Shown here: positions 16,150 through 24,652 of the stretch, one piece after another
Layout: every line of letters starts with the position of its first letter
Numbering within the stretch: the first letter of the stretch is position 1
The notes under the pieces: generated by a model
What the model saw: the letters and a program-made list of their open reading frames with translations, nothing else
What the model was told of the DNA's origin: nothing
Database searches by the model: none
NCBI GenBank assembly: GCA_031551965.1
Contig: JAVBMW010000027.1
Coordinates: 17,468 to 81,467, forward strand
DNA: 64,000 bases
Source: CALVGQ01 sp031551965
GTDB lineage: Bacteria > Bacillota_I > Bacilli_A > Erysipelotrichales > Erysipelotrichaceae
Reading direction: 5' to 3'
Made by a program: the position numbers and the translations under genes

Positions 16150-18243
16150 CTATGGTGTGAAAGAAAGAGGTAAAACGATGGCATCATTATCTTTTGTAAT
16201 CGATACAATTAAATCTAATGCATTTTCGTTGTTGAAATAAGAATCGGTTTGATAACGCATGAGTGGAGCATAGTTATCTTGAACATAAGTATTTCCACTA
16301 AAAGTGATGCCACTATCATCCAACACATCAAAATAAAGTAAGTTAAGTTTGGATTTATAACATACGTTGTTTTTAATTAATATGTTAAATAAATTTCCAT
16401 TGTATGGAGAAGTTATTCCTAAAGCAGAGATTTCTTCTCGTGATTCACGCCAATTGTAGCCAGAATACAAAATAAGATTATCTTCAAAAGTAACATCTTT
16501 AAATATCGTAACTTGATCTTCTTCATTGAAGTTTGCGATCCATAAAGTATGAACACACCTTTCGAAAACATTGCCTTTTACTATGATGTCAGAGTTAATA
16601 GTGTTTTCCATTAACTCCTTATCCCAACCTGTTTCAATTGTAATTCCTTCATCATAGGCATCGTGAATATAATTGTTAAGAGCTTTATTACTCGCCCCGT
16701 TCATACCTAACGCACCACCTGCTCCAATAGAAATCTTTTCTTCAGGGAAAACACCCCACTCAGCACCACCAACAAATCCAACCACAGAATTTTGAATCGT
16801 TGCCCCATTTTTGTCGGCGGCAGTGAAATTAACGGCTTGATTTCCGAAATATTTAATACACAAGTTATCAAGTATAGTGCCATTGACCACGTTTATAAAT
16901 GAAACATTATTAATTACTGAAAATTCTATAGACCAATATATTTCTCCAGGGTTCCCTTCATCACATCGCAGGTATAATTCACCTGTATTTTGGCAATTGA
17001 ATAACATTAAATTACCATTTACATATTCATTCCAATTGGTTAGATCCACATTGTTAAAAAAGTGATTGTTTTCAAGATCTTTGAAATCTATTAGCACATT
17101 ATCTGTTCCCAGAACTGTATAATTTTTACCATTCCAATAAGCCCATGTTTTATCGGCATAGCTTTCTCCTTCGTTGAATACGACTAATCCGCAGAATGGG
17201 AGTTTTCGATGAAAAACCCAAATATTATTGGTGCCTTCAAGTAAAGTCCATTTTTCTTTTCCAGTTCCATTCTCTGGGGATCCATAGAAACGTGGTTTTT
17301 CGCCAACTCCATAAGCTGAATATGTAACTCCTTCATCACAGAATAGTGTATCATAACGCCAAATATCTCCACGTTTGAAATAGACACCATCTCCTTGATT
17401 AAAAGATGTATTATTTATTTTGTTGATTGTTGCCCATGCGGTTTCAGGTGATAACCCATCATTATTGTCATTACCAGTATTTGAAACATAATACGATGTA
17501 CCAGTCACTATTATTTCTTCAGAATTTGATAAAATACTGTCTTTTCGAACTTCAACGTTTTTAAGTATATTTAATTCTTCTTCAGTTTGATACCTTATAG
17601 AAGGCTCTAATAATGATTCATAACAACGAAGTGCTGCCAAGAGTGCTTCGGTATATGTAAATGGATCAGATACTCGCATTGTATTATTTACTTCATCATA
17701 ATCAAAAATGGTTTTATTTGAACTGATAGAAGTGATACTCATACAATAAAAATATCCAAAAGTAGCGTAATTCCATTCGCTGAATGACATCACCGTTGGA
17801 AAGACAGGGCGATTCCAATTTGGCAGATAAGGATAATTCCAAGAGAATTCATCCCACGCGCTATCAGTAATCCTTTCGTGGCGACTATTATTGAAATTGA
17901 AATCAATGCTATCTCCATATATCGCTTTAACTGCAAACATTACAGAAATCATTGCTTCATCACGCTTCATCTCTTTTTCGGTCAATCGCGCATTCATTAA
18001 CTGTGATTTCCATTCATCTAATTTAGAAGGAGCGCTTAGTTCTACAGTTTTATCAAGCATTTTAAAAAAATCAGCATAGGTGATTGTATAATCTTCTTCT
18101 TTATAAGACCCAAATCCAAGATTTACTGCTCGAGCCAATTCTGGATCATCGTAGTTTTTTATAACTGTAGTTTGGTTACCACTGCAGGAAATTAAATTAA
18201 TTAGAACCATTAGTGATAATGAAAGCTTAATTATTTTTTTCAT
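16150..18243 (-). CDS. Lipoprotein with right-handed parallel beta-helix domain
   Basis: Protein of 697 residues. The signal peptide with lipobox INLISC ends at about residue 21-22, so it should be anchored on the outer face of the membrane. An unassigned region of about 220 residues follows. From about residue 250, the sequence YYVSNTGNDNNDGLSPETAW opens a pectate-lyase-like beta-helix that runs to the end with many asparagine turns (GNVFER, DNLILYSGYN, NNVCYKS). This is the fold of many polysaccharide lyases and glycosidases, so a role in glycan breakdown is plausible, but no catalytic motif is clear. The start at 18243 follows AGGAGG; the gene is monocistronic. Confidence 0.8.
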   Translation of the reverse strand: MKKIIKLSLSLMVLINLISCSGNQTTVIKNYDDPELARAVNLGFGSYKEEDYTITYADFFKMLDKTVELSAPSKLDEWKSQLMNARLTEKEMKRDEAMISVMFAVKAIYGDSIDFNFNNSRHERITDSAWDEFSWNYPYLPNWNRPVFPTVMSFSEWNYATFGYFYCMSITSISSNKTIFDYDEVNNTMRVSDPFTYTEALLAALRCYESLLEPSIRYQTEEELNILKNVEVRKDSILSNSEEIIVTGTSYYVSNTGNDNNDGLSPETAWATINKINNTSFNQGDGVYFKRGDIWRYDTLFCDEGVTYSAYGVGEKPRFYGSPENGTGKEKWTLLEGTNNIWVFHRKLPFCGLVVFNEGESYADKTWAYWNGKNYTVLGTDNVLIDFKDLENNHFFNNVDLTNWNEYVNGNLMLFNCQNTGELYLRCDEGNPGEIYWSIEFSVINNVSFINVVNGTILDNLCIKYFGNQAVNFTAADKNGATIQNSVVGFVGGAEWGVFPEEKISIGAGGALGMNGASNKALNNYIHDAYDEGITIETGWDKELMENTINSDIIVKGNVFERCVHTLWIANFNEEDQVTIFKDVTFEDNLILYSGYNWRESREEISALGITSPYNGNLFNILIKNNVCYKSKLNLLYFDVLDDSGITFSGNTYVQDNYAPLMRYQTDSYFNNENALDLIVSITKDNDAIVLPLSFTP

Positions 18244-18352
18244 TACAAACCTCCTCATATTATGAATTAAATTATTTTCTATAAGATAAACTAATTATAA
18301 TTTGGTTATAAGAACACTGTCAACATTCTTTGTTACAGAATTCAAAATAAAA

Positions 18353-18374
18353 AAAACGTTCATTAAAACGTTTT
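18353..18374. other. Hairpin in the divergent spacer between the lipoprotein gene and hpf
   Basis: AAAACGTT and AACGTTTT form an eight-pair stem with a six-base loop, flanked by an A run on the left and TTTATTT on the right. It resembles a bidirectional terminator but lies upstream of both flanking genes, where no transcript is known to end. Confidence 0.5.
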
Positions 18375-18478
18375 ATTTGCCCATGTGTCTAAATTATACC
18401 ATTAATTTTAAGTGAATAAAAGAATATACTATCTTTAAATTTATGCCATAATATAGGTATAGTTAGGAGGATATAACT

Positions 18479-19015
18479 ATGAAAATTGATATAATTGGTA
18501 AAAATGTTGCAGTAAGTGATGCGATGAGGGCAAAAATTGAACAGAAATTAGGGTTCTTGGAAAAGTATTTCCTCATTGATGCAGATACCTCTGCAAGAGT
18601 GGTTGTGGGTGTGTTTCCTAATACTCAGAAAATTGAAATCACCATTCCTACAAAAGTAGCGATTTTAAGAACAGAAGTAGAAGATCCTGATTTATACAGT
18701 GCAATCGATTTAGCTATCGATAAACTAGAAGATCAAATTCGTCGTCAAAAAACTAGATTATCTCGTAAGCATAAAGAAAAATTGGCGGTTTCGTTTATTG
18801 AAGAAGAATTATTAGAAGAACTTAAAAAAGAAAAAGATGATATCCTAGTCCGTACCAAAGTTGTTCAAGCAGAACACATGGATCTAGAGGAAGCAATCAT
18901 GAGAATGGAAATGCTTGGACATGACTTCTTCATCTTTACAGATAATGAAACAGATAAAATCAGTGTTGTCTATCGTCGTAAAAACGGTGGATACGGATGT
19001 ATTGAAACTGAATAA
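18479..19015 (+). CDS. hpf: Long-form ribosome hibernation-promoting factor
   Basis: Protein of 178 residues. The N-terminal ribosome-binding domain begins MKIDIIGKNVAVSDAMRAKI and spans about 100 residues. A charged linker leads to the C-terminal dimerisation domain at about 120-178 (VRTKVVQAEHMDLEEAIMRM, HDFFIFTDNETDKISVVYRR). The two-domain length marks the long HPF that joins 70S ribosomes into 100S dimers in stationary phase. GGAGGAT precedes the ATG. CATAAT at 18447-18452 is a candidate -10 element; I see no good -35. Confidence 0.95.
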   Translation: MKIDIIGKNVAVSDAMRAKIEQKLGFLEKYFLIDADTSARVVVGVFPNTQKIEITIPTKVAILRTEVEDPDLYSAIDLAIDKLEDQIRRQKTRLSRKHKEKLAVSFIEEELLEELKKEKDDILVRTKVVQAEHMDLEEAIMRMEMLGHDFFIFTDNETDKISVVYRRKNGGYGCIETE

Positions 19016-19019
19016 TCTA

Positions 19020-19045
19020 AGCCTGACGAAAGTCAGGTTTTAATA
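19020..19045 (+). terminator. Intrinsic terminator after hpf
   Basis: CCTGAC, a GAAA tetraloop and GTCAGG are followed by TTTTAAT. Confidence 0.88.
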
Positions 19046-19143
19046 TGTCAAAATAAGGAACTTAATGAATAGAAACGTAACTAAAAATGTGACAAACTTT
19101 TCAACTTGATTTCGTTAGGATTGTTTTATGAAAGGAGAACGAT

Positions 19144-19863
19144 GTGAATAGCTATGTAGAAGTCAATTTGATTTGCAGCACTTTAATTTCAGTTTCAGCT
19201 CATCTTTTGGCAAATAATTTCCGTAAATCGAAGCAAAATAAACATAAAATTATATTGATCAGCATCATTTATAACTTGTTGGGATTAGTATGTTATAACT
19301 CATTAAAAGCGGTCATTCTGATTCATATTTGGATGTGTATTACATTATACCAATATCAAATCAAAGCGTTGCTTGAAGCACATTTTGTGATTTTGTTTTG
19401 GCTTACGATCGCAGTTTATTTTCTGGATGCAACAGTTGTAAATATGGTCTTGTTTATACCATCAACTTCAATCATGTGGGTCGGATTTGTACTTGTGTTA
19501 TTAGTGAGTATTCTACTTATCGAAAATGTCCTTAAATCTCTTGTTTTTCAACAAAAATTTGAAATGGATATCGAACTTGAAATAAATGGCAAGACTTATC
19601 AATGCCATGGATATTTAGATAGCGGAAATACTTTATTGTTCAATGAGTTACCTGTGATTTTTCTTTCAGATACCATTGGGGTTGATCTGTTTGGATTAGA
19701 AAGTTATCCTGTTGAATATCAAACGATTGAACAATCAATGATTTGTCTAGTTTATCTATGCAAAATCCGGTTTGAAGGAAATGAAAAAGAAGCTTATTTT
19801 GGAATCATAAAAGATTTTGGTAATCATATCGATTGTCTATTGAATGTTGCGCTATTCCATTAA
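19144..19863 (+). CDS. spoIIGA: Sporulation sigma-E factor processing peptidase SpoIIGA
   Basis: Protein of 239 residues with a GTG start after AAAGGAG. The N-terminal half has about four or five hydrophobic segments up to residue 130. The C-terminal half is the aspartic protease domain with GYLDSGNTL (aspartate at about 159), the diagnostic catalytic motif. It is clearly shorter than the roughly 310-residue Bacillus protein, mainly in the C-terminal part. It activates pro-sigma-E at the asymmetric sporulation septum. It is immediately followed by sigE, as in other spore formers. This is direct evidence of sporulation genes in this genome. Confidence 0.9.
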   Translation: MNSYVEVNLICSTLISVSAHLLANNFRKSKQNKHKIILISIIYNLLGLVCYNSLKAVILIHIWMCITLYQYQIKALLEAHFVILFWLTIAVYFLDATVVNMVLFIPSTSIMWVGFVLVLLVSILLIENVLKSLVFQQKFEMDIELEINGKTYQCHGYLDSGNTLLFNELPVIFLSDTIGVDLFGLESYPVEYQTIEQSMICLVYLCKIRFEGNEKEAYFGIIKDFGNHIDCLLNVALFH

Positions 19864-19868
19864 TAAAA

Positions 19869-20564
19869 ATGAAAAATTTAATAAATAAAATCAAGTCGTT
19901 TTTCTTGATGCGTAAAACCGTATTTTTTATTCAAGGTAATGATGTACTTCCACATCCTTTGAGCAAAGAAGATGAGGCAAAAGCACTTGAAGAATTTGAG
20001 GAAACTGGAAGTAAAGAAGCAAGAGATCTTTTGATCGAACATAATTTGCGTTTAGTAGTTTATATTGCGAAACGATATGAAACTAATCCTATATTTATGG
20101 AAGATATTATCAGTATTGGTACAATTGGTTTGATCAAAGCGATCAATACATTTAAAAGAGACAAAAATATAAAATTAGTTACTTATGCTTCACGATGTAT
20201 TGAAAACGAAATATTAATGTTTTTACGCAAAAAAAATCGCCGTAAACAAGAAGTATCCTTTGATGAACCACTTAATGTGGATTATGATGGCAATGAATTA
20301 TTATTAAGTGATATTTTAGGAACGAGTGATGATATCGTTACTCAGGAGTTCTATGCTGAAGAAGATAAAAGAGAGCTTTATGAAGCGATTGAATGCTTAG
20401 AAGAAAATGAAAAAATGATACTGATGATGCGTTATGGAATCAATGAAGAGGAAAAGACTCAAAAAGATATTGCCGATATTTTAGGAATATCACAATCTTA
20501 TATCTCTCGACTAGAAAAAAAGATTCTGAGTAAACTCAAGAATCAATTAGTTAAAAAATTATAA
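19869..20564 (+). CDS. sigE: Sporulation mother-cell sigma factor, pro-sigma-E
   Basis: Protein of 231 residues. A basic and hydrophobic N-terminal pro-sequence (MKNLINKIKSFFLMRKTVFF) precedes the conserved LPHPLSKEDE start of mature sigma-E. Region 2 (EHNLRLVVYIAKRYET, DIISIGTIGLIKAINTF) and the segment SFDEPLNVDYDGNELLLSDI match sigma-E closely. Region 4 has KTQKDIADILGISQSYISRL. The start lacks a Shine-Dalgarno sequence and lies five bases after the spoIIGA stop, so translation probably depends on coupling. No sigG gene follows, unlike in Bacillus. The 3' end overlaps the convergent gene by six bases. Confidence 0.94.
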   Translation: MKNLINKIKSFFLMRKTVFFIQGNDVLPHPLSKEDEAKALEEFEETGSKEARDLLIEHNLRLVVYIAKRYETNPIFMEDIISIGTIGLIKAINTFKRDKNIKLVTYASRCIENEILMFLRKKNRRKQEVSFDEPLNVDYDGNELLLSDILGTSDDIVTQEFYAEEDKRELYEAIECLEENEKMILMMRYGINEEEKTQKDIADILGISQSYISRLEKKILSKLKNQLVKKL

Positions 20565-21203
20565 TAGAATGTTTAGAAATAACGTAAGACTGAAACTGAT
20601 TATCATTGGTAAGATCGAGTTAGTCTGATTGTACAAATAGGCTGTAATCAACGATATTAAGAAGTTATAGCCAAAACTATAAAGCAGTAGAGGCCATTCT
20701 AAACCTTGTTGAGTGATAGCAACAAAGAAACCAAAGAGTAAACCTGAACCTAAAATTACTGCTTTTTCTCCAATGCGAACTTTGAATCGATCAGTAAAAC
20801 ATTTAAAAGTTATACCAAAGCAAATGGCATAGCATAATGTATAAGCTAAAATAATCGTAATATAAAAGAAACTGTATTGTTTAAGTGTAGCTAACTCAGG
20901 AGTGAAAATAAATCCTTTTGAGAAAAGCTCATTGATGATGGTAACGGCACAAGACAAAATAAAGCCGACCACGATAAATAATAGTGTTTCTTTTTTCTTG
21001 TTTTGAATTCGACGATAATGAAGTTCAAAAACATGAAAATTCATAACTACTAAAATCAATGTGATCGTATGGATCGTAAAAGTTGCGGCAATAGTAAAAT
21101 TTTCGAGTTGTCCTGCTAATAATGTTGCAACATAGGGCCACCCAAAAAATAAAATTAGTGTAATTAATATTTGAATTACTGATAAGTTAGTAGATTTTTC
21201 CAT
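20559..21203 (-). CDS. Multi-pass membrane protein, degenerate CPBP-like
   Basis: Protein of 214 residues with about six hydrophobic segments. The C-terminal region with FGYNFLISLITAYLYNQTNS and a following hydrophobic helix resembles the last helices of the CPBP (CAAX protease and bacteriocin-processing) family. The catalytic EExxxR motif is missing, so protease activity is unlikely. The ATG at 21203 follows GGAGGAA. It converges on sigE with a six-base overlap and no terminator between them. Function unknown. Confidence 0.6.
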   Translation of the reverse strand: MEKSTNLSVIQILITLILFFGWPYVATLLAGQLENFTIAATFTIHTITLILVVMNFHVFELHYRRIQNKKKETLLFIVVGFILSCAVTIINELFSKGFIFTPELATLKQYSFFYITIILAYTLCYAICFGITFKCFTDRFKVRIGEKAVILGSGLLFGFFVAITQQGLEWPLLLYSFGYNFLISLITAYLYNQTNSILPMIISFSLTLFLNILL

Positions 21204-21322
21204 AAATTCCTCCAACAATCCTATTTTAGACTAAGTATAAGATTTTGTCGATTAGAATTTTTTTCAAAAAAAATGAGGTGAAGACTCATTTTGTTGGAAT
21301 ATTAATAGTAGGAGGGATTTTT

Positions 21323-21652
21323 ATGTTTGATGAAAATTTAACAACACAACAACAGGAACAAATCATGAAGTATTTGATCAAGTGCTACAAACAATCAAGT
21401 AATCGTATTAAAAGAGCAGAAGCATGCAACACGATTCAAGAAAATGAAAAACTATATTTAAGTGATAAGACCACAAGAATGTTGGTGGATGATGCTTTAA
21501 ATGAGTTAAGTCCAGATGAAAGAGAAATTATTGTTAATTGTTACATTGATGTAAAAAAAGAAGGGTGGTACTTAGATTACTTCTCTAGAAGTACATTTTA
21601 TAGGCTAAAATCTAAAGCTGTGAATAAATTTTTACATTGCCTACATGTCTGA
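21323..21652 (+). CDS. Small sigma-region-4-like protein, resembling the MG284/MPN403 family
   Basis: Protein of 109 residues; start chosen after AGGAGGG. The second half, LNELSPDEREIIVNCYIDVK followed by WYLDYFSRSTFYRLKSKAVN, looks like a sigma-70 region 4 or phage ArpU-type helix-turn-helix. From memory, it resembles a small family described in Mycoplasma (MG284/MPN403), where an acyl-carrier-like gene lies nearby too. The same neighbour (21683) is present here. The function is unknown. An alternative start at 21245 would add a hydrophobic leader without a binding site. Confidence 0.6.
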   Translation: MFDENLTTQQQEQIMKYLIKCYKQSSNRIKRAEACNTIQENEKLYLSDKTTRMLVDDALNELSPDEREIIVNCYIDVKKEGWYLDYFSRSTFYRLKSKAVNKFLHCLHV

Positions 21653-21682
21653 AAAATGGTATTATACAGTTGAGGTGAAACG

Positions 21683-21925
21683 ATGGAACAGACAGAATTA
21701 ATTTGTAAATTTTTCCAAGATCAACTACAGTTGAAAGAGGGAACTATGAACGTAGATACTCCATTAATTGAGTTGGGCTTAGATGGATTTTCAATCGTAA
21801 ATCTAATGGTACAATTTGAAGAACAATTTTCCGTTACTTTTGATGATGAAGATTTATTGAAATTTAGTTGTGTCCGCGATATTGTTGAGAAAATGGAAAC
21901 TATGGGAGGAAATGAGAAATGTTAA
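21683..21925 (+). CDS. Acyl-carrier-like protein lacking the phosphopantetheine serine
   Basis: Protein of 80 residues with the length and four-helix pattern of acyl carrier proteins. The segment LGLDGFSIVNLMVQFEEQF aligns without gaps to the ACP motif LGxDSLxxVELVMxLEExF. The serine that should carry 4'-phosphopantetheine is glycine (residue 35); the nearest serine is residue 37, where aspartate or glutamate is usual. GAGGTGAAACG precedes the ATG. The gene overlaps ptsI by seven bases. Either it is a non-acylated regulatory relative or the serine has shifted; a fatty acid synthesis role is doubtful. Confidence 0.75.
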   Translation: MEQTELICKFFQDQLQLKEGTMNVDTPLIELGLDGFSIVNLMVQFEEQFSVTFDDEDLLKFSCVRDIVEKMETMGGNEKC

Positions 21926-23622
21926 AGGGTATAGCAGCATCATCCGGAGTAGCTATTGCAAAAGTTTACAAGTTAGAACAACCAGTATTGAATATTGTGC
22001 AAAAACAATGTGACAGTGAAGCTGAATTAGTTAAGTTTGCAGCAGCATTAGAAAAAACACAAAAAGATATTGAAGTGATCAAAACTAAAGCTGAGGGGAA
22101 ATTATCAGCTGAAGAATTAGAAATTTTTGATGCACATATTATGATGGCAAACGATCCAGAACTTGCTGGTCAAATTGAAGAAATGATCAAAAATGATGGT
22201 ATCAATGCAGAATATGCAACTGAACAAGTTGCGAATGCAATGATCGCAATGTTTGAATCAATGGATAATGATTATTTTAGAGAAAGAGCTGCAGATGTCA
22301 AAGATGTTACATTTAGATTAAAATGTAATATTGTTGGGGCAGTAATACCTGATTTAACAACGATCGATGAAGAAGTCGTTATTGTTGCAGAAGATTTGAC
22401 ACCATCAGATACTGCTCAACTTAATAAACAATATACATTAGGTTTTGCTACACAAATCGGAGGTCGTACTTCACATAGTGCAATCATGGCTAGAAGTCTT
22501 GAAATACCTGCAGTAGTGGGAATTCCTGGTGTTTTATCAGAAGTAAAACATGGAGATACCATTGTACTTGATGCGATCGCAGGAATCGTTATCTTGAATC
22601 CAACTGAAGCAGAAATAGCTGAATATACTGCTAAAGGAAATGCATATCAAGCAGAAAAAGAAGCACTTAAAGTATTAAAAGATGCAAAATCTGAAACTAC
22701 AGATGGACATGATGTTGAACTTGCAGGAAATATCGGAACACCAAAAGATGTTGAAGGAGTTTTAGCTAACGGTGGAGAAGGAGTAGGATTATATCGTACA
22801 GAATTCTTATACATGGATAGTGAAAATTTCCCAACAGAAGATGAACAATATGAAGCTTATAAAACTGTACTTGAAAGTATGAACGGTAAAAAAGTTGTAG
22901 TACGTACTTTGGATATCGGTGGCGATAAGAAGTTAAGTTATTTTGAATTTCCTCATGAAATGAACCCATTCTTAGGTTATCGTGCTATTCGTTTATGTTT
23001 AGATCGTACTGATATTTTTAGAACTCAATTACGTGCACTTCTTCGTGCAAGTGCTTATGGTAAACTTTGCATTATGTTCCCAATGATCGCAACTCTTCAA
23101 GAGTTCAATGATGCGAAAGCGATCTACGAAGAAGAAAAGGCAAAACTTATTTCTGAAGGTGTAGCAGTAGCGGATAATATCGAAGTAGGTATGATGGTTG
23201 AAATTCCAGCTGCAGCAGTACTTGCAGATCAATTCGCTAAAGTAGCTGATTTCTTCTCTATTGGTACAAATGACTTAGTTCAATATTCTATGGCTGCTGA
23301 CCGTATGTCAGAAAAAGTTTCTTACTTATACCAACCTTGTAACCCATCACTACTTCGTTTGATTAAAATGACGATCGATGGAGCACACAAAGAAGGTAAA
23401 TGGTGTGGAATGTGTGGAGAAATGGCAGGAGATGAAATCGCTGTTCCAGTTTTATTAGGACTTGGATTGGATGAATTTTCAATGTCAGCTTCTTCAATTT
23501 TAAAAGCTAGAAAACTAGTTCGTAGCTTAAGTCATGTACAAATGCAAGGGCTTGCAAGTAAAGCTTTAGAAATGAGTCACGAATCAGAAGTCGTTGAACT
23601 TGTAAAAAATAGTATAAAATAG
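21919..23622 (+). CDS. ptsI: PTS enzyme I (phosphoenolpyruvate-protein phosphotransferase)
   Basis: Protein of 567 residues, standard length. The N-terminal domain starts LKGIAASSGVAIAKVY, and the phosphorylated histidine is at about residue 186 in GGRTSHSAIMARSLEIPAV. The C-terminal PEP-binding barrel has GLYRTEFLYMD, GYRAIRLCLDR, SIGTNDLVQY and the cysteine motif WCGMCGEMAGD. It transfers phosphate from PEP to HPr at the head of all PTS sugar uptake. HPr (ptsH) is not adjacent, unusually; an ACP-like gene occupies the upstream position and overlaps it. GGAGG at 21905-21909 precedes the ATG. Confidence 0.97.
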   Translation: MLKGIAASSGVAIAKVYKLEQPVLNIVQKQCDSEAELVKFAAALEKTQKDIEVIKTKAEGKLSAEELEIFDAHIMMANDPELAGQIEEMIKNDGINAEYATEQVANAMIAMFESMDNDYFRERAADVKDVTFRLKCNIVGAVIPDLTTIDEEVVIVAEDLTPSDTAQLNKQYTLGFATQIGGRTSHSAIMARSLEIPAVVGIPGVLSEVKHGDTIVLDAIAGIVILNPTEAEIAEYTAKGNAYQAEKEALKVLKDAKSETTDGHDVELAGNIGTPKDVEGVLANGGEGVGLYRTEFLYMDSENFPTEDEQYEAYKTVLESMNGKKVVVRTLDIGGDKKLSYFEFPHEMNPFLGYRAIRLCLDRTDIFRTQLRALLRASAYGKLCIMFPMIATLQEFNDAKAIYEEEKAKLISEGVAVADNIEVGMMVEIPAAAVLADQFAKVADFFSIGTNDLVQYSMAADRMSEKVSYLYQPCNPSLLRLIKMTIDGAHKEGKWCGMCGEMAGDEIAVPVLLGLGLDEFSMSASSILKARKLVRSLSHVQMQGLASKALEMSHESEVVELVKNSIK

Positions 23623-23650
23623 TTTAAAAACTTCTAAAATACGATACAAT

Positions 23651-23672
23651 AAGGGTGTGGAAACACACCCTT
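23651..23672 (+). terminator. Hairpin between ptsI and the glycosyltransferase pair
   Basis: AAGGGTGTG and CACACCCTT form a perfect nine-pair stem with a GAAA loop. The following TTTGAATTT is a weak T run, so it may act as a partial terminator or mRNA stabiliser. Confidence 0.65.
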
Positions 23673-23689
23673 TGAATTTAAGGAGCAAT

Positions 23690-24160
23690 ATGAAAAAAGT
23701 TATCTTTATTTCTTCTACAGGTGGTCACTTAACTGAACTTTTGCAATTAGAACCTTTGTTTAATGAAGTTGAGGCAACATTGATTACGGAGAAGACAAAA
23801 TCAAATCAAGATTTATATAAAAAATTAACGATACCAGTTTATTATCTTTCTTATGGGACGAAACAACATTTATTTTCTTATTTGTTTATTTTTGTATTTA
23901 ACTGGCTTAAATCAATTTTTTATTTTTTGAAAATAAGACCTGATGTGATAATTACTACAGGGACCCATACAGCGGTACCAATGTGTTATATTGGACATTT
24001 CTTTAAAAAGAAAGTAATCTGGATCGAAACATTTGCGAATAGTCAAACTGCTACAAAAGCAGGACAGTTAGTTTATCCCATTGCGGATACATTTATTGTC
24101 CAATGGGATAGTATGTTGAAAGCATATCCAAAGGCAAAAGTTGGGGGGTGGATCTTCTAA
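23690..24160 (+). CDS. Alg14/PssD/Cps14F-like glycosyltransferase membrane subunit
   Basis: Protein of 156 residues starting MKKVIFISSTGGHLTELLQL, the loop typical of Alg14-type subunits. Hydrophobic stretches at about 70-92 should bind the membrane. PDVIITTGTHTAVPMCYIG and the final IVQWDSMLKAYPKA are family features. Alg14 anchors the catalytic Alg13 partner to the membrane to make a lipid-linked disaccharide; bacterial pairs work in capsule or exopolysaccharide synthesis. AAGGAG precedes the ATG. The stop overlaps the next start by one base, supporting a two-subunit enzyme. The transferred sugar is unknown. Confidence 0.85.
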   Translation: MKKVIFISSTGGHLTELLQLEPLFNEVEATLITEKTKSNQDLYKKLTIPVYYLSYGTKQHLFSYLFIFVFNWLKSIFYFLKIRPDVIITTGTHTAVPMCYIGHFFKKKVIWIETFANSQTATKAGQLVYPIADTFIVQWDSMLKAYPKAKVGGWIF

Positions 24161-24636
24161 TGATTTTAGTTACTTTAGGAACTCAAGATAAAGCATTTCC
24201 ACGCCTTATAAAAATGGTTGAAGATGCCATAAAATTAAACAATAGAAATGAAGAAGTTGTTGTCCAAGCTGGATATACCAAATATCAAAGTGATACTATG
24301 AAAATCTTTGATTATATTAATATGTCTGAATTTGATGATTTATTGACAAAATGCGATGTTTTGATTACACATGGTGGAGTAGGGACAATCGTATCTGCGT
24401 TAAAGCAAAATAAAATGGTTATTGCAGTGCCCAGACTCGCTGAGTTTGGTGAACATCATAACGATCATCAATGTCAAATTATTGACAGTTTTGTCGAAAA
24501 AGGGTATATTTTGACTTGTACAAATTTTGAAGAGCTTGCACAACATTTAAATAGAGCCAATGAATTTGTACCAAATCGATTTGAAAGTAATCACGAAAAC
24601 TTCGTTGAACTGATTAGATCAGAAATTTTCAACTAG
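24160..24636 (+). CDS. Alg13/PssE/Cps14G-like glycosyltransferase catalytic subunit
   Basis: Protein of 158 residues starting MILVTLGTQDKAFPRLIKMV. It ends with the sugar-nucleotide-binding GT28-type region LITHGGVGTIVSALKQNKMV, then VPRLAEFGEHHNDHQ. These are the hallmarks of Alg13-like catalytic subunits. Its gene overlaps the Alg14-like gene by one base (TAATG) and uses the GGGGGGTGG before it. The pair is not in a visible capsule cluster, so its glycan target stays open. Confidence 0.87.
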   Translation: MILVTLGTQDKAFPRLIKMVEDAIKLNNRNEEVVVQAGYTKYQSDTMKIFDYINMSEFDDLLTKCDVLITHGGVGTIVSALKQNKMVIAVPRLAEFGEHHNDHQCQIIDSFVEKGYILTCTNFEELAQHLNRANEFVPNRFESNHENFVELIRSEIFN

Positions 24637-24652
24637 TTTTAGGAGGGAAACA

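Noticed and set aside
23651..23672. Riboswitch or T-box before the glycosyltransferase pair.
   Set aside because: Only a single hairpin is present, with no specifier or aptamer-sized conserved sequence.
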